Part shown: positions 1 through 9,207 of the stretch, one piece after another
Layout: every line of letters begins with the position of its first letter
Numbering within the stretch: position 1 is the stretch's first letter
From: Oscillospiraceae bacterium
GTDB lineage: Bacteria; Bacillota_A; Clostridia; Oscillospirales; Oscillospiraceae
Assembly: GCA_021771675.1 (NCBI GenBank)
Contig: JAETOP010000001.1
Location: forward strand, 77,249 to 141,248
DNA length: 64,000 bases
Direction of reading: 5' to 3'
Notes under the pieces: model-generated
What the model was told of the DNA's origin: nothing
Database searches by the model: none
Seen by the model: only the letters and a program-made list of their open reading frames with translations
Program-made: the position numbers and the translations under genes

Positions 1-1
1 G

Positions 2-1876
2 GTGGAGACGGCGGCAGGGGAAGGGAAACACACCGTTACCCTGGGGCCCATCATCCACAACCGTCATGTGGTTGACCGGTTCGAGAAGATGGGCATTCAG
101 GTCATCGATCAGCCGGAGCAGGCATCGACGGGGGACTCTGTGATTATTCGTTCCCACGGGGTCAGCAGAGACGTATACCAGCGGCTGGAACAGCAGGGCT
201 GTGAAATCATCGATGCAACCTGTCCCTTTGTAAAACGGATTCACAAACTGGTATCCCAGGCGGAGCAGGAGGGGCGGCTCCCCATCATCATCGGAACCCC
301 CACCCACCCGGAGGTGGAGGGGATTGCGGGCTGGTGCAGCCGCTGCAAGGTGTTTGCGGACGCCGAATCCCTGGAAAAATGGGTGCTCGAGGAGCATGTT
401 CCAAGGGATTTGCCAGTTTGTATGGTTTCACAAACTACGTCCACAGAATTTTTGTGGAAAAAATGCGTCAAATTTGCAAAAAAACAGTTTACTTACTTGC
501 AAACATTTGATACAATATGTAGAGCAACAGAGTGTAGGCAAAGCGAAGCATCCGCGTTAAGCCAAAGATGTCAGGCAATGGTCGTTGTAGGAGATCTCAA
601 GAGTTCCAACACAGGCCGTCTTGCGATGATTTGCCGTGAACACTGCGATAAAGTTGTCCTGGTGGATAATGCGTCCGAACTGAACAGGGACTTTTTCCGG
701 GGTGTTTCTGATGTTGGAATCACTGCTGGTGCGTCAACACCGGCGTGGATTATAAAGGAGGTCAACAAGACTATGAGCGAAATTACCAATGTTGAGGCTG
801 TGCAGGAGGAGAACTTTGCCGAGCTTCTCGAGCAGTCCATCAAAACTTTAAATACAGGAGATAAGGTTGTTGGAACCGTTACCGGAATCGGTAATACCGA
901 AGTCCAGGTCGATCTGGGCACCAAGCATGCTGGTTACATTCCCTACGACGAAGTCAGCACCGACGCTTCTGTAAAGCCCGAGGACGTGCTGAAGGTGGGC
1001 GACGAGATCGAGGTCTTCGTGGTTCGCGTCAACGATCAGGAGGGCACCGTGCAGCTGTCCAAGAAGAAGCTGGACGGCCTGAAGGTGTGGGACGACATGG
1101 CTGGTTACGTGGAGAACAAGACCACCATTGACGCTGTTATCACCGAAGAGAACAAGGGCGGCCTGGTTGCCAATGTGAAGGGTGTCCGGGTGTTCATCCC
1201 CGCTTCCCAGTCCGGCATTGCCAAGGGCGGCGACATGTCCGCCATGGTGGGCAAGCCCGTTCAGCTGAAGATCACCGAGGTCAACCGTGCCCGCCGCCGT
1301 GCCATCGGTTCCATCCGTGCCGTTACCTCCGAGCAGCGCAAGGCCGCTCAGGAGAAGATCTGGAGCGAGATCGAGGTGGGCAAGCAGTACCACGGTACTG
1401 TGAAGTCCCTGACCTCCTACGGCGCCTTCGTGGACATCGGCGGCGTGGACGGAATGGTTCATGTTTCCGAGCTGAGCTGGAACCGGATCAAGACTCCCGC
1501 TGACGTTGTGAAGGTTGGCGACGAGATCGATGTGTATGTCATCTCCTTCGACCCCGAGAAGCGCAAGATTTCTCTGGGCTACAAGACCGCCGAGATGAAC
1601 CCCTGGAATCAGTTCATGAGCAAGTACAGCGTGGGCGACGTGGTGGAAGCCAAGATTGTCAAGCTGATGACCTTCGGCGCTTTTGCTGAGATCATCCCCG
1701 GCGTGGACGGCCTGATTCACATTTCCCAGATCGCCGACCGCCGCATTGGCAAGCCCGAGGATGTGCTGTCCGAGGGTCAGATGGTTCAGGTGAAGATCAC
1801 CGACATCGCCGAGAACAAGCGTATCTCCCTGTCCATCCGTGCTCTGCTGGAAGGCAACGACGAGGACGCCGAGTAA
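2..1876 (+). CDS. ispH: IspH-ribosomal protein S1 fusion (5' partial)
   Basis: Bifunctional protein: 4-hydroxy-3-methylbut-2-enyl diphosphate reductase (last step of the MEP isoprenoid pathway, 4Fe-4S enzyme) joined to four S1 RNA-binding domains. The first visible codon is not a start. The N-terminal part of IspH, with its first cluster cysteine, lies outside the window. In the visible 624 residues, cluster cysteines are in DATCPF (C74) and TICRAT (C173). IspH ends near residue 255. S1 repeats start near 285, 370, 455 and 540, the last two being the most canonical (YGAFVDIGG, FGAFAEIIPG). This fusion is known in Clostridia. A hairpin terminator follows directly. Confidence 0.95.
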   Translation: METAAGEGKHTVTLGPIIHNRHVVDRFEKMGIQVIDQPEQASTGDSVIIRSHGVSRDVYQRLEQQGCEIIDATCPFVKRIHKLVSQAEQEGRLPIIIGTPTHPEVEGIAGWCSRCKVFADAESLEKWVLEEHVPRDLPVCMVSQTTSTEFLWKKCVKFAKKQFTYLQTFDTICRATECRQSEASALSQRCQAMVVVGDLKSSNTGRLAMICREHCDKVVLVDNASELNRDFFRGVSDVGITAGASTPAWIIKEVNKTMSEITNVEAVQEENFAELLEQSIKTLNTGDKVVGTVTGIGNTEVQVDLGTKHAGYIPYDEVSTDASVKPEDVLKVGDEIEVFVVRVNDQEGTVQLSKKKLDGLKVWDDMAGYVENKTTIDAVITEENKGGLVANVKGVRVFIPASQSGIAKGGDMSAMVGKPVQLKITEVNRARRRAIGSIRAVTSEQRKAAQEKIWSEIEVGKQYHGTVKSLTSYGAFVDIGGVDGMVHVSELSWNRIKTPADVVKVGDEIDVYVISFDPEKRKISLGYKTAEMNPWNQFMSKYSVGDVVEAKIVKLMTFGAFAEIIPGVDGLIHISQIADRRIGKPEDVLSEGQMVQVKITDIAENKRISLSIRALLEGNDEDAE

Positions 1877-1900
1877 GCCGAGAAGGTGCAACGCACACAT

Positions 1901-1930
1901 ACCGGGGCAGGAGACTGCCCCGGTTTTTTA
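1901..1930 (+). terminator. Rho-independent terminator after ispH-S1
   Basis: A 10-bp GC-rich stem (1901-1910 with 1915-1924) and a 4-nt loop run into six T residues. The SD of the next gene (AAGGAG) begins right after the T tract. Confidence 0.85.
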
Positions 1931-1944
1931 AGGAGAATGTTAAA

Positions 1945-2226
1945 ATGATTAAGCATATTGTGTTATATAATTTGAAACCCGATGTTGACAAGGAAGCTTC
2001 CGTGAAGCTGATCGCCTCCTTGCTGGAGCCGCTGGTTGGCCAGATTCCCGGCCTGCAGCACCTGGAAATCCGCCGTGCTTACAACGGAGTTGACTATGCG
2101 CTCTACTCTGAATTTGAGAGCAGGGAGGCACTGGCTGCCTATGCGGTGCATCCGCTGCATCTTGCGGCAAAGGAGCAGTTCTTCCATCTGCTGGATAAGC
2201 GTGTAGCCGCCGATTACGACTTGTAA
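1945..2226 (+). CDS. Dabb (stress-responsive alpha/beta barrel) protein
   Basis: A 93-residue protein with the Dabb ferredoxin-like fold pattern: N-terminal MIKHIVLYNLK, a central YNGVDYALYSEF strand region and the AYAVHPLHLAA motif typical of the family. Small Dabb proteins form dimeric barrels. The physiological substrate is unknown for bacterial stand-alone members. SD AAGGAG lies 8 bases upstream. The ACT-domain gene follows 12 bp later, so the two are probably co-transcribed. Confidence 0.85.
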   Translation: MIKHIVLYNLKPDVDKEASVKLIASLLEPLVGQIPGLQHLEIRRAYNGVDYALYSEFESREALAAYAVHPLHLAAKEQFFHLLDKRVAADYDL

Positions 2227-2238
2227 AGGAGAAATCAA

Positions 2239-2508
2239 ATGAAAGCGATTGTCACCGTTGTAGGAAAGGACCGAGTGGGCATCATTGCCTCCGTATGCAC
2301 CCAGCTGGCGGCCTTCAATGTAAACGTCCTGGACATCAGCCAGACGGTTATGCAGGGCTATTTTACCATGATGATGGCTGTGGATATTTCCCAGTGCAGC
2401 GTTCCTGTTGCGGAGCTGGCCCAGCGTATGGATCAGGCCGGTAAAGAGATGGGGCTGTCCATCCACGTCCAGCGGGAGGACATTTTCCAGGCCATGCATC
2501 GGATTTGA
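2239..2508 (+). CDS. ACT-domain protein (UPF0237 type)
   Basis: An 89-residue stand-alone ACT domain starting MKAIVTVVGKDRVGIIA, with the glycine-containing ligand-binding loop KDRVGI. ACT domains bind small ligands, often amino acids, and regulate partner proteins. This type is commonly encoded immediately upstream of a UPF0210 (PFL) gene, as here (9 bp apart), which suggests the two proteins work together. SD AAAGGAG precedes the ATG. Confidence 0.9.
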   Translation: MKAIVTVVGKDRVGIIASVCTQLAAFNVNVLDISQTVMQGYFTMMMAVDISQCSVPVAELAQRMDQAGKEMGLSIHVQREDIFQAMHRI

Positions 2509-2517
2509 GGACTTGCC

Positions 2518-3876
2518 ATGCTGAATCAGAAAGATATTCTGGAAACCCAGGCAATGATCGAAAAACAGCACCTGGACATCCGTACCATTACCATGGGCAT
2601 CAGTCTTCTGGATTGCTGTGACCCCGATCTCAAGACTTGCTGCAAGAAAATATATGAGAAAATCACCCGCTGTGCCAGGGATCTGGTAAAGGTAGGCAAT
2701 GATATTGAGGCGGAGTTTGGAATCCCCATTGTCAATAAGCGTATTTCCGTCACCCCCATTGCCCTGGTTGCCGGTTCCTGCGACACAGACTCCTATGTGG
2801 AGATCGCCAGAACCCTGGATGCTGCTGCCAAGACCTGTGGTGTCAACTTCATCGGCGGCTTTTCCGCTCTGGTGCAAAAGGGTGCTACCACAGGAGATTG
2901 GAAGCTGATGCATTCCATCCCTGCCGCCATGGCTGCCACCGAGCGGGTGTGCGCCAGTGTGAATGTGGGTTCCACCAAGGCCGGTATCAATATGGACGCT
3001 GTGGCCGAGATGGGCCGAATCATCAAGCAGACCGCCGAATTGACCAAAGAGGACGGCTGCATGGGCTGTGCGAAGCTGGTGGTGTTTGCCAACGCAGTGG
3101 AGGACAACCCCTTTATGGCTGGCGCTTTTCACGGCGTGGGCGAACCGGAGTGCGTCCTGAATGTGGGCGTTTCCGGCCCGGGTGTGGTCTATCATGCCCT
3201 GCAAAAGGTAAAGGGACAGCCCTTTGACGTCGTTGCCGAAACCATTAAGAAGACCGCCTTCCAGGTCACCCGTATGGGCCAGCTGGTGGGCGAGGAGGCC
3301 TCCCGCCGCCTGGGAGTACCCTTTGGAATCGTGGATTTGAGCCTTGCCCCCACCCCCGCTGTGGGCGACAGCGTTGCCCGGATTCTGGAGGAGATGGGAC
3401 TGGAAGTCTGCGGCACCCACGGCACCACCGCCGCTCTGGCCATGCTCAACGATGCGGTGAAAAAGGGTGGCGTCATGGCCTCCAACCATGTGGGCGGCCT
3501 TTCCGGTGCCTTTATCCCGGTGTCAGAGGATGAGGGGATGATTGCCGCTGCCGAGAGGGGAACCCTGGTGATCGACAAACTGGAAGCCATGACCTGTGTC
3601 TGCTCTGTGGGCCTGGACATGATTGCGGTGCCCGGAGACACCAGCGCTGCCACCATTTCCGCAATTATTGCGGATGAAGCGGCCATCGGCATGGTGAATA
3701 CCAAGACCACCGCAGTCCGCATCATTCCCGCCCTGGATAAAAAGGTGGGAGACCGGGTGGAAATGGGCGGATTGCTGGGCAGCGCTCCCGTTATGCCGGT
3801 TCACAGCGAGGGCAGTGACGATTTCATCGCCCGGGGCGGACGCATTCCCGCTCCGCTTCAGAGCCTGAAAAACTAA
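2518..3876 (+). CDS. PFL family protein (UPF0210/DUF711)
   Basis: A 452-residue member of the UPF0210 family, which is distantly related to the pyruvate formate-lyase fold. The biochemical role is not established. Recognisable features are N-terminal [20 protein letters not shown], a central [10 protein letters not shown] segment and the [11 protein letters not shown] region. Full length for the family. Encoded with the ACT-domain regulator; a terminator hairpin follows. Confidence 0.9.
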   Translation: MLNQKDILETQAMIEKQHLDIRTITMGISLLDCCDPDLKTCCKKIYEKITRCARDLVKVGNDIEAEFGIPIVNKRISVTPIALVAGSCDTDSYVEIARTLDAAAKTCGVNFIGGFSALVQKGATTGDWKLMHSIPAAMAATERVCASVNVGSTKAGINMDAVAEMGRIIKQTAELTKEDGCMGCAKLVVFANAVEDNPFMAGAFHGVGEPECVLNVGVSGPGVVYHALQKVKGQPFDVVAETIKKTAFQVTRMGQLVGEEASRRLGVPFGIVDLSLAPTPAVGDSVARILEEMGLEVCGTHGTTAALAMLNDAVKKGGVMASNHVGGLSGAFIPVSEDEGMIAAAERGTLVIDKLEAMTCVCSVGLDMIAVPGDTSAATISAIIADEAAIGMVNTKTTAVRIIPALDKKVGDRVEMGGLLGSAPVMPVHSEGSDDFIARGGRIPAPLQSLKN

Positions 3877-3954
3877 GAAAGCTCTGAATAAATCGTCTGC
3901 GGCTTACAGACAAATCCTTTGCTGTCGGCTCTTGCCGATTTCATCACAAAGAAA

Positions 3955-3993
3955 TCCGACGAAGCGTATTTCACACTTCGTCGGACTTTTTTA
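3955..3993 (+). terminator. Rho-independent terminator
   Basis: A perfect 10-bp stem (3955-3964 with 3976-3985) is followed by CTTTTTTA. It ends the plus-strand operon. The T tract overlaps the stop codon of the convergent VanW gene. Confidence 0.85.
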
Positions 3994-5589
3994 TGGTGTT
4001 TCGGGAATTGCGGGTTCATCGGTGGCACTTTCCGCATAGCCGGGCCAGCACCAGACCTCCTCCAGATAAGTGGAGGTGTGATCCAGCTCCCTGTAGATTT
4101 CCTCGTCCGTTTTCCGATCATACCGGCACCGATAGGCGGCTGCATAGGAGGGGTGATCGTCTACACGGTATTCCATCTTGACGTAGTAATCCCGCAGGTC
4201 AACACCCATGATCCGAACCTTCACATAGCCGTCAGAGACCTCAGCCAGAATTTTCACCGGAAGCTCGTAATCATTTCGGATTTTGAGGTCGGTTGTGCCC
4301 CAGTTGACAGTGGCGTCCAGACCCAGGGGAATGTAATTGGCAGGGAAGCCGTGGTTCTTCCGCTCCACAATGGTGAGCTCGGCAAAAAGGGAGCTGAGAT
4401 ACAGAGTAGAGGAGACCTGGCAGATGCCGCCGCCCACTTCATCCACCAGCTCCGTACCGGAGTAGGCGGGGGCTGGCATGTAACCTGCTTCTCTCGTCCG
4501 CTTGCCCAATGCTTCATTGTAGGACAGTGTTTCTCCGGGCTGCAAAATCAGCCCATTCAGCTTTGCACAGGCAAGGCGGAGGTTTTCGTTGCGGTTTTCG
4601 CTGTCGGAGTGCTCTGTTTTGCAGTAGCCCAGCGTCTCCTGGAACCAGGCATCCTCCTGGCTGACCTCCGGCGGCAGATACTCCATGGGAATGCGAAGCA
4701 CGGTTCCCTTTTCCGCGGATTCCAGCAGGGCGGAGGTTTTTTCAATGTCAAATCCATACCCGTCTTTGCCGGGAATCACTTCCAGTGTGGCATGGTCGAT
4801 GGAAGGATTTTGGGGCAGAACAGCCACCTGATTGTAAATCTGCTCCAAATCAAGGGGAGCGGGCTCTCTCAGTTCCTCCGGAATCTCCACGGATACCTGA
4901 AAAAGCTCTTTTTCATAGGCGTTCACGATTTCCTCGTAAATACCCTGCAAATCAATCAGATGGCCATTAGAACCGGTATTGATGACCAATGTCTGACAGG
5001 GGCCGTCCATTTGCTCCAAATCCGGGGCGTCCCCTTCCAGCCAGTAACCGGAGGGAACATAGACGCCTCCCAGGGAGTCAAAAAAATCCTGAAGCGCCTC
5101 CATGATTGCGGTTTTGTCCATAACCAGTTCCAAAGAAACCTTGCCGCCCTTCAAAGCGGCCTCCACTGCCTCTTCAATGGCCCAATGAACTTTGGACTGC
5201 TGGGGAGACAGCCGAAGGGTTTCCTCACCGACGCTTAGAATCAGGTCTTCCTTTTCGGCAGCATCGGAAACGCTGCTCCTGACGGCGGAAATGGCCTGTT
5301 CCTCGGTCATTCCCCCCACGGGAATACCGGAAATGGATGTTCCCTTTGGAATTTTCGGCTTTGGAAGAAATGAGGAAATCAAACTGGTTGGCTCGGTTGA
5401 CTCCTCCTGAACAGCTGGCGTGACAGGCTCCTGGGGAGAGCTTTTGGGAAGAAGCAGGAGAAAAATCAGCCCAATCAGAACGGCTGCAATGGCAGCGCAG
5501 CAGATGATCAGGATCATCCGCTGCTTCTTTTTGCGAATGTTGCGTGAAATGGAAATCGCCTCCTTGGGGTGTTGGAACGGCTGCCGCAT
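3991..5589 (-). CDS. VanW family membrane-anchored cell-wall protein
   Basis: A protein of up to 532 residues. A basic N-terminus (RNIRKKKQR) leads to one membrane segment (about residues 26-47). An extracytoplasmic region follows, resembling the peptidoglycan-binding-4 repeats found before VanW domains, and then a C-terminal VanW domain (from about residue 345, with GEGICQVSSTLY-like GGGICQVSSTLY). VanW proteins are associated with the envelope and with glycopeptide resistance clusters, but no van genes are nearby. The start is uncertain: the ATG at 5589 sits inside a hairpin with no SD, while AAGGAGG lies 8 bases before an ATT at 5550. Confidence 0.85.
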   Translation of the reverse strand: MRQPFQHPKEAISISRNIRKKKQRMILIICCAAIAAVLIGLIFLLLLPKSSPQEPVTPAVQEESTEPTSLISSFLPKPKIPKGTSISGIPVGGMTEEQAISAVRSSVSDAAEKEDLILSVGEETLRLSPQQSKVHWAIEEAVEAALKGGKVSLELVMDKTAIMEALQDFFDSLGGVYVPSGYWLEGDAPDLEQMDGPCQTLVINTGSNGHLIDLQGIYEEIVNAYEKELFQVSVEIPEELREPAPLDLEQIYNQVAVLPQNPSIDHATLEVIPGKDGYGFDIEKTSALLESAEKGTVLRIPMEYLPPEVSQEDAWFQETLGYCKTEHSDSENRNENLRLACAKLNGLILQPGETLSYNEALGKRTREAGYMPAPAYSGTELVDEVGGGICQVSSTLYLSSLFAELTIVERKNHGFPANYIPLGLDATVNWGTTDLKIRNDYELPVKILAEVSDGYVKVRIMGVDLRDYYVKMEYRVDDHPSYAAAYRCRYDRKTDEEIYRELDHTSTYLEEVWCWPGYAESATDEPAIPETP

Positions 5590-5605
5590 GGGTTTGCGGC
5601 AGCCG
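5578..5605 (-). other. 11-bp hairpin between U32 gene and VanW gene
   Basis: A perfect stem (5578-5588 with 5595-5605) immediately follows the U32 stop on the minus strand and includes the upstream ATG of the VanW frame. There is no T tract on either side, so it is either a weak terminator or an mRNA-processing or translation-control structure. Confidence 0.5.
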
Positions 5606-5611
5606 CTTGAA

Positions 5612-6829
5612 TTATTTGGGGGACAAATCCACGCTCCTGCGGAGAATGGAATTGGGGGGGACTGGCTTTTGAAGCGGCATTGTAAACCTCATTTGAGGGG
5701 TTTTGGGTTCGTCCAGGGGATTTCCGTTTTCATCCTTCATGGCCTTTGCCTGAATCTGGAAGGGACGCAGATCGGGGCCTACCGCCTCCAAAATATCTCC
5801 CTCCCGGAATTTGTTCCGCAGGCTACAAACCGCCAGCCCTGTTTCATCACAGGATTCCACAATGGCGCAAATCTGCCAATCGCGGATGTAACGGGAATTT
5901 TCCGTATACTGGCCGGGAAATCCAAAATAGAAACCGGTGGAATAGACCCGGTGGGAAACATGTTCTACCTCGTTCCGCCAAATGGGATCCGGGTCTCTCC
6001 CGGCAAAAACATCGTCAATGCAGTGCCGGTAAGCTCCGGAGATAATGGCGGCATAATAGGCGGATTTCGCCCGCCCCTCAATTTTGATGCAGTCAATTCC
6101 CGCTTCCATCAGCTCTTTCAGATGGTCGATGGTGCACATGTCCCGGGAGTTGAGAATATAGGTTCCTTTTTCATCCTCGAAGACAGGGAAGTATTCGCCG
6201 GGACGTTTTTCCTCCATCAAGGCATACTGGTAACGGCAGGGCTGGGCGCAGGCGCCCCGGTTGGAGTCCCGGCCGGTCATGTAATTGCTCAAAAGGCATC
6301 TTCCGGAATAGCTGACGCACATGGCGCCGTGACCAAAGGTCTCAATTTCCAATTCGGGGGATACCTTTTGACGGATGGTCCGAATCTCTTCCAAACTGAG
6401 CTCTCTGGCCAGAACCACCCGCTGGGCGCCCAGGTCATACCAGGCCTGGGCGCAAGCGTAATTGGAGACGGACTGCTGGGTGGAGATATGGCGCTGGCAG
6501 TGGGGGGCGTATTTCCCCGCTAGGGTGAAGGCCCCCAGATCCGCCAGGATCAGGGCATCCACCTTGGCGCTTTCCAGCTGCTCCAAATAGGCAGGCAGAG
6601 AAGCTGCTTCATCATTGCGGGGCATGGTATTGACGGTTACATGCACCTTTACCCCGTGATTATGAGCAAACGCCACTGCCTTGGGCAGCTCCTCCGGGGG
6701 GAAATTGCCCGCAAAGGAGCGCATCCCAAAGCTTGTCCCTGCCAGATAAACCGCATCCGCCCCGTAGAGCACGGACATTTTCAGCTGCTCGGCATCACCG
6801 GCGGGGCACAGAAGCTCCAGCTTTTTCAT
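5612..6829 (-). CDS. U32 peptidase-family protein (probable tRNA U34 hydroxylation, TrhP type)
   Basis: A 405-residue protein starting MKKLELLCPAGDAEQLK. It carries the U32 signature ETFGHGAMCVSYSGRCLLS (around residues 165-183), followed by a cysteine-containing GACAQPCRY segment. U32 proteins beside mltG in Firmicutes correspond to YrrN/YrrO (TrhP), required for 5-hydroxyuridine formation at tRNA position 34. The older label is collagenase-like peptidase. The start at 6829 was chosen because the family begins at this methionine; the upstream extension would lie inside mltG. It lies 1 bp from the mltG stop. Confidence 0.85.
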   Translation of the reverse strand: MKKLELLCPAGDAEQLKMSVLYGADAVYLAGTSFGMRSFAGNFPPEELPKAVAFAHNHGVKVHVTVNTMPRNDEAASLPAYLEQLESAKVDALILADLGAFTLAGKYAPHCQRHISTQQSVSNYACAQAWYDLGAQRVVLARELSLEEIRTIRQKVSPELEIETFGHGAMCVSYSGRCLLSNYMTGRDSNRGACAQPCRYQYALMEEKRPGEYFPVFEDEKGTYILNSRDMCTIDHLKELMEAGIDCIKIEGRAKSAYYAAIISGAYRHCIDDVFAGRDPDPIWRNEVEHVSHRVYSTGFYFGFPGQYTENSRYIRDWQICAIVESCDETGLAVCSLRNKFREGDILEAVGPDLRPFQIQAKAMKDENGNPLDEPKTPQMRFTMPLQKPVPPNSILRRSVDLSPK

Positions 6830-6830
6830 C

Positions 6831-8417
6831 TCAGCCACCCACCTGTGCCCGGTTGGCGTCGTGCTCTGCTTGAGTGGTGGCGAAAATATGGGAACCGGCA
6901 GCGGGATCCAGCACATAGTAGTAGTAGTTGGTATCCGAGGGCTCCAAAGCGGCGTTCAGACTGGAAAGACCGGGGTTGGAAATGGGGCCAGGGGTAAGGC
7001 CGGTATTGGTGTAGGTGTTATAGGGGCTGTTCACTCGCAGATCCTCTGCTGTCAGATCGGTTTTGCCGTCCAGGGCGTAGATAATGGTCGCATCAATGTT
7101 CAGATAAGCGGGATTGCCCTGCCAGCAGAACAGACGGTTGTAGATGACGGAAGCGATGGTGTAGCCCTCTTGGGCGCTCGAGGTCTCCTTTTCAATCATG
7201 GAAGCTACATTTACCACATCCCTAACTGTAAACAGGTGAGAATTGATATAATCCGTTCCCTTTCCGTCCCGGCGCATCAGGTCAGCAAGGTGGTTGTTCA
7301 GTACTTGAATTTTACCACGCATGGTTTCATCGAACCGATTGTCGAAGTTGTTCAGCATTTTGGTCAGAATGTTTTTTGGAGAATCGTTCTGATAGAACTC
7401 ATAGGTGTCTGGGAACAGGAAGCCCTCCAGGCAGTAGCGGTCACCCCGGGTGACACCATCCAAGAACCAATAGTCATTCAACTCTCCTGTTGCGGCGTAG
7501 GAGGAAATGTCCTGTACCGTACAGACCTTGTTCTCCTCCAAAAGCGCAAAAATCTGGCGGCAGGTATAGCCCTCGGGAATCATTACCTTGACAACCGAGC
7601 GGGTAGAGGATGGGGACATCATTTTCACCAGAGCGTGGTAGTCATACTTGGTGTTCAAATCCCACATACCGGGGTGAATATCTCCTTCATCCACGGCATA
7701 TTTGGCATAGAGCTTGAAAAGACCGGGATAGTGAATAAGTTCTGCCCGCGCAAGTTTTGTGGTAATGTCATCAATGGTGTCTGTTTCATATATGGTGATG
7801 GTCACGGATTTGTCTTCCCGACCAAAGGCCAGAACCTCCGATGCACAAACCCAGACCAAACGGCCTAAGGTTACGCTGATTAGTATGGTCAAACCCACCC
7901 AGACGCCGGTAACCAATATGTTGGGAATGCCAAAGAGCCCCTCTCCCTTTTTCCTGCGGGGGCGTCCCTTTTTGATGGCACGTGTACGGCGGGGTCTGGG
8001 GGGCGGCGTTTCCTCATTTTCGCCGTCAAAGGCGGGAGGGAAGGAGGAGTAGTCCGGAATGGAATCCGATACGCTCTGATATTCCGGTTCCTGGGGAATT
8101 TCCTCCGGATTCTCGTCGGCATAAGCCGCTTCCTCCGGAATATCAGGGGGGACATCACTGTCTTGAGGTTCCTGCTCTCTGCCGGCAAAATCATTCTGAG
8201 GGGGTTCTTCGGGTTTGGCGGAAAACTTCCCCTGGTAGTTGCTTTCCGCCGAATCCTCGAAAGGCTGGCCGCCAGCGTAATCGCCGCCGAGCTCTTGGGG
8301 TGAGTCCTCCGGCTCCGGTAAAACGGGGGGAGTTTCAAGTGGCTGGGGATCATTTTGCGGCTGTTCCCGGTCATCCGGGTAAAACTGCTCCTGATCCGAA
8401 TTGGGATCATAGGTCAT
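6831..8417 (-). CDS. mltG: Endolytic transglycosylase MltG (YceG-like)
   Basis: A 528-residue membrane-anchored lytic transglycosylase that cuts nascent glycan strands during cell-wall synthesis. The first ~150 residues are acidic and proline/glutamate/aspartate-rich, with a basic patch (RPRRTRAIKKGRPRRKKG) just before one membrane helix (about 164-188). The YceG domain fills the rest; the conserved glutamate is in ASMIEKET and the C-terminal region contains LTPGPISNPG. The long disordered cytoplasmic tail is bigger than in Bacillus MltG. SD TGGAGG precedes the ATG. Operon with the DJ-1 gene upstream and the U32 gene downstream. Confidence 0.92.
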   Translation of the reverse strand: MTYDPNSDQEQFYPDDREQPQNDPQPLETPPVLPEPEDSPQELGGDYAGGQPFEDSAESNYQGKFSAKPEEPPQNDFAGREQEPQDSDVPPDIPEEAAYADENPEEIPQEPEYQSVSDSIPDYSSFPPAFDGENEETPPPRPRRTRAIKKGRPRRKKGEGLFGIPNILVTGVWVGLTILISVTLGRLVWVCASEVLAFGREDKSVTITIYETDTIDDITTKLARAELIHYPGLFKLYAKYAVDEGDIHPGMWDLNTKYDYHALVKMMSPSSTRSVVKVMIPEGYTCRQIFALLEENKVCTVQDISSYAATGELNDYWFLDGVTRGDRYCLEGFLFPDTYEFYQNDSPKNILTKMLNNFDNRFDETMRGKIQVLNNHLADLMRRDGKGTDYINSHLFTVRDVVNVASMIEKETSSAQEGYTIASVIYNRLFCWQGNPAYLNIDATIIYALDGKTDLTAEDLRVNSPYNTYTNTGLTPGPISNPGLSSLNAALEPSDTNYYYYVLDPAAGSHIFATTQAEHDANRAQVGG

Positions 8418-8430
8418 AGGAATTCCTCCA

Positions 8431-8973
8431 TTATCGAATCACAATTTGCTTTCTGACAGCTTCGGCGGCTTCCTTACCCTTCAAGGCCTCCACCAGAGCC
8501 AGTCCAAAGGCGACGGCACAGCCGGCGGAGGTGCCGGTAATCACCCGGCCATCCGTCACAACGGCGGCGTCCTTCTGCATCAGAGCCGAGCCCATATTCT
8601 CCTCCTGCCCGGGGTAGCAGGTTGCCCGCAGACCATCGGTGATGCCCAAATCCGCCAGCACTGTGGGACCGGCGCAGATGGCGGCAACATATTTCCCATT
8701 GTCCCAGGCGAATTTCAGCACGTCCAGGGCAGACCTGCTGGCACGGATGCTGGCAACACCCCCCAGGCCGCCGGGGATAATCACCATGTCCATGGCAGTG
8801 AGATCCATTTCCCCAATGGCAATGTCGGCCTCTACCACGATTTTGTGACTGCCGAACACTGCCTTTCCGTCAATTCCCACAGTCAAAACTTCCACACCGG
8901 CCCGGCGGAGCAAATCCAGAGGCGCAACTGCCTCTGTCTCCTCGAAGCCGCTTCCAAGCAGCATATATACCAT
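8431..8973 (-). CDS. DJ-1/PfpI family protein
   Basis: A 180-residue DJ-1 family protein. The nucleophile-elbow cysteine is C100 in AAICAGPTVL, with the supporting glutamate near E11/E12 (GFEETEAV). Members act as glyoxalase III, deglycase-like or chaperone proteins; the exact activity cannot be told from sequence. First gene of the mltG operon, with a good promoter at 9056-9084. Confidence 0.9.
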   Translation of the reverse strand: MVYMLLGSGFEETEAVAPLDLLRRAGVEVLTVGIDGKAVFGSHKIVVEADIAIGEMDLTAMDMVIIPGGLGGVASIRASRSALDVLKFAWDNGKYVAAICAGPTVLADLGITDGLRATCYPGQEENMGSALMQKDAAVVTDGRVITGTSAGCAVAFGLALVEALKGKEAAEAVRKQIVIR

Positions 8974-9055
8974 ATTCTTACCTCCATGAGATTGATCATT
9001 CTATTTTTCAAAAAGAATGAGGGAGTTTTTCTTCGCAACCAAACTATTGCACTTT

Positions 9056-9084
9056 AATATACCATATTTTTCCCCATTTGTCCA
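9056..9084 (-). promoter_or_regulatory. SigA-type promoter for the DJ-1/mltG operon
   Basis: On the minus strand TGGACA (9079-9084), a 17-bp spacer, then TATATT (9056-9061). It is about 80 bp upstream of the DJ-1 start. Confidence 0.6.
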
Positions 9085-9143
9085 CTGTATGCAGGGAAAA
9101 GAAGATTAAATTTCTCCTAAGAATGAATTTTCCGGAAGGGTGG

Positions 9144-9172
9144 TTGCAAATTACGAAAAGAAATGATAGAAT
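9144..9172 (+). promoter_or_regulatory. SigA-type promoter for the DEAD-box helicase
   Basis: TTGCAA (9144-9149), 17-bp spacer, TAGAAT (9167-9172), 36 bp before the chosen ATG. Because the promoter overlaps the longer reading frame, it also supports the start at 9208. Confidence 0.6.
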
Positions 9173-9207
9173 ATCCGAAAACAAAGAAAGCAAAAGGTGC
9201 AGAGCGA

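Noticed and set aside
848..1900. 350-codon minus-strand frame opposite the S1 domains
   Set aside because: Antisense shadow of a strongly conserved coding region; low-complexity H/L/G/D-rich translation with no family pattern.
1963..3489. 508-codon minus-strand frame opposite the Dabb, ACT and UPF0210 genes
   Set aside because: It runs through three real genes; His/Gly-rich translation typical of shadow frames.
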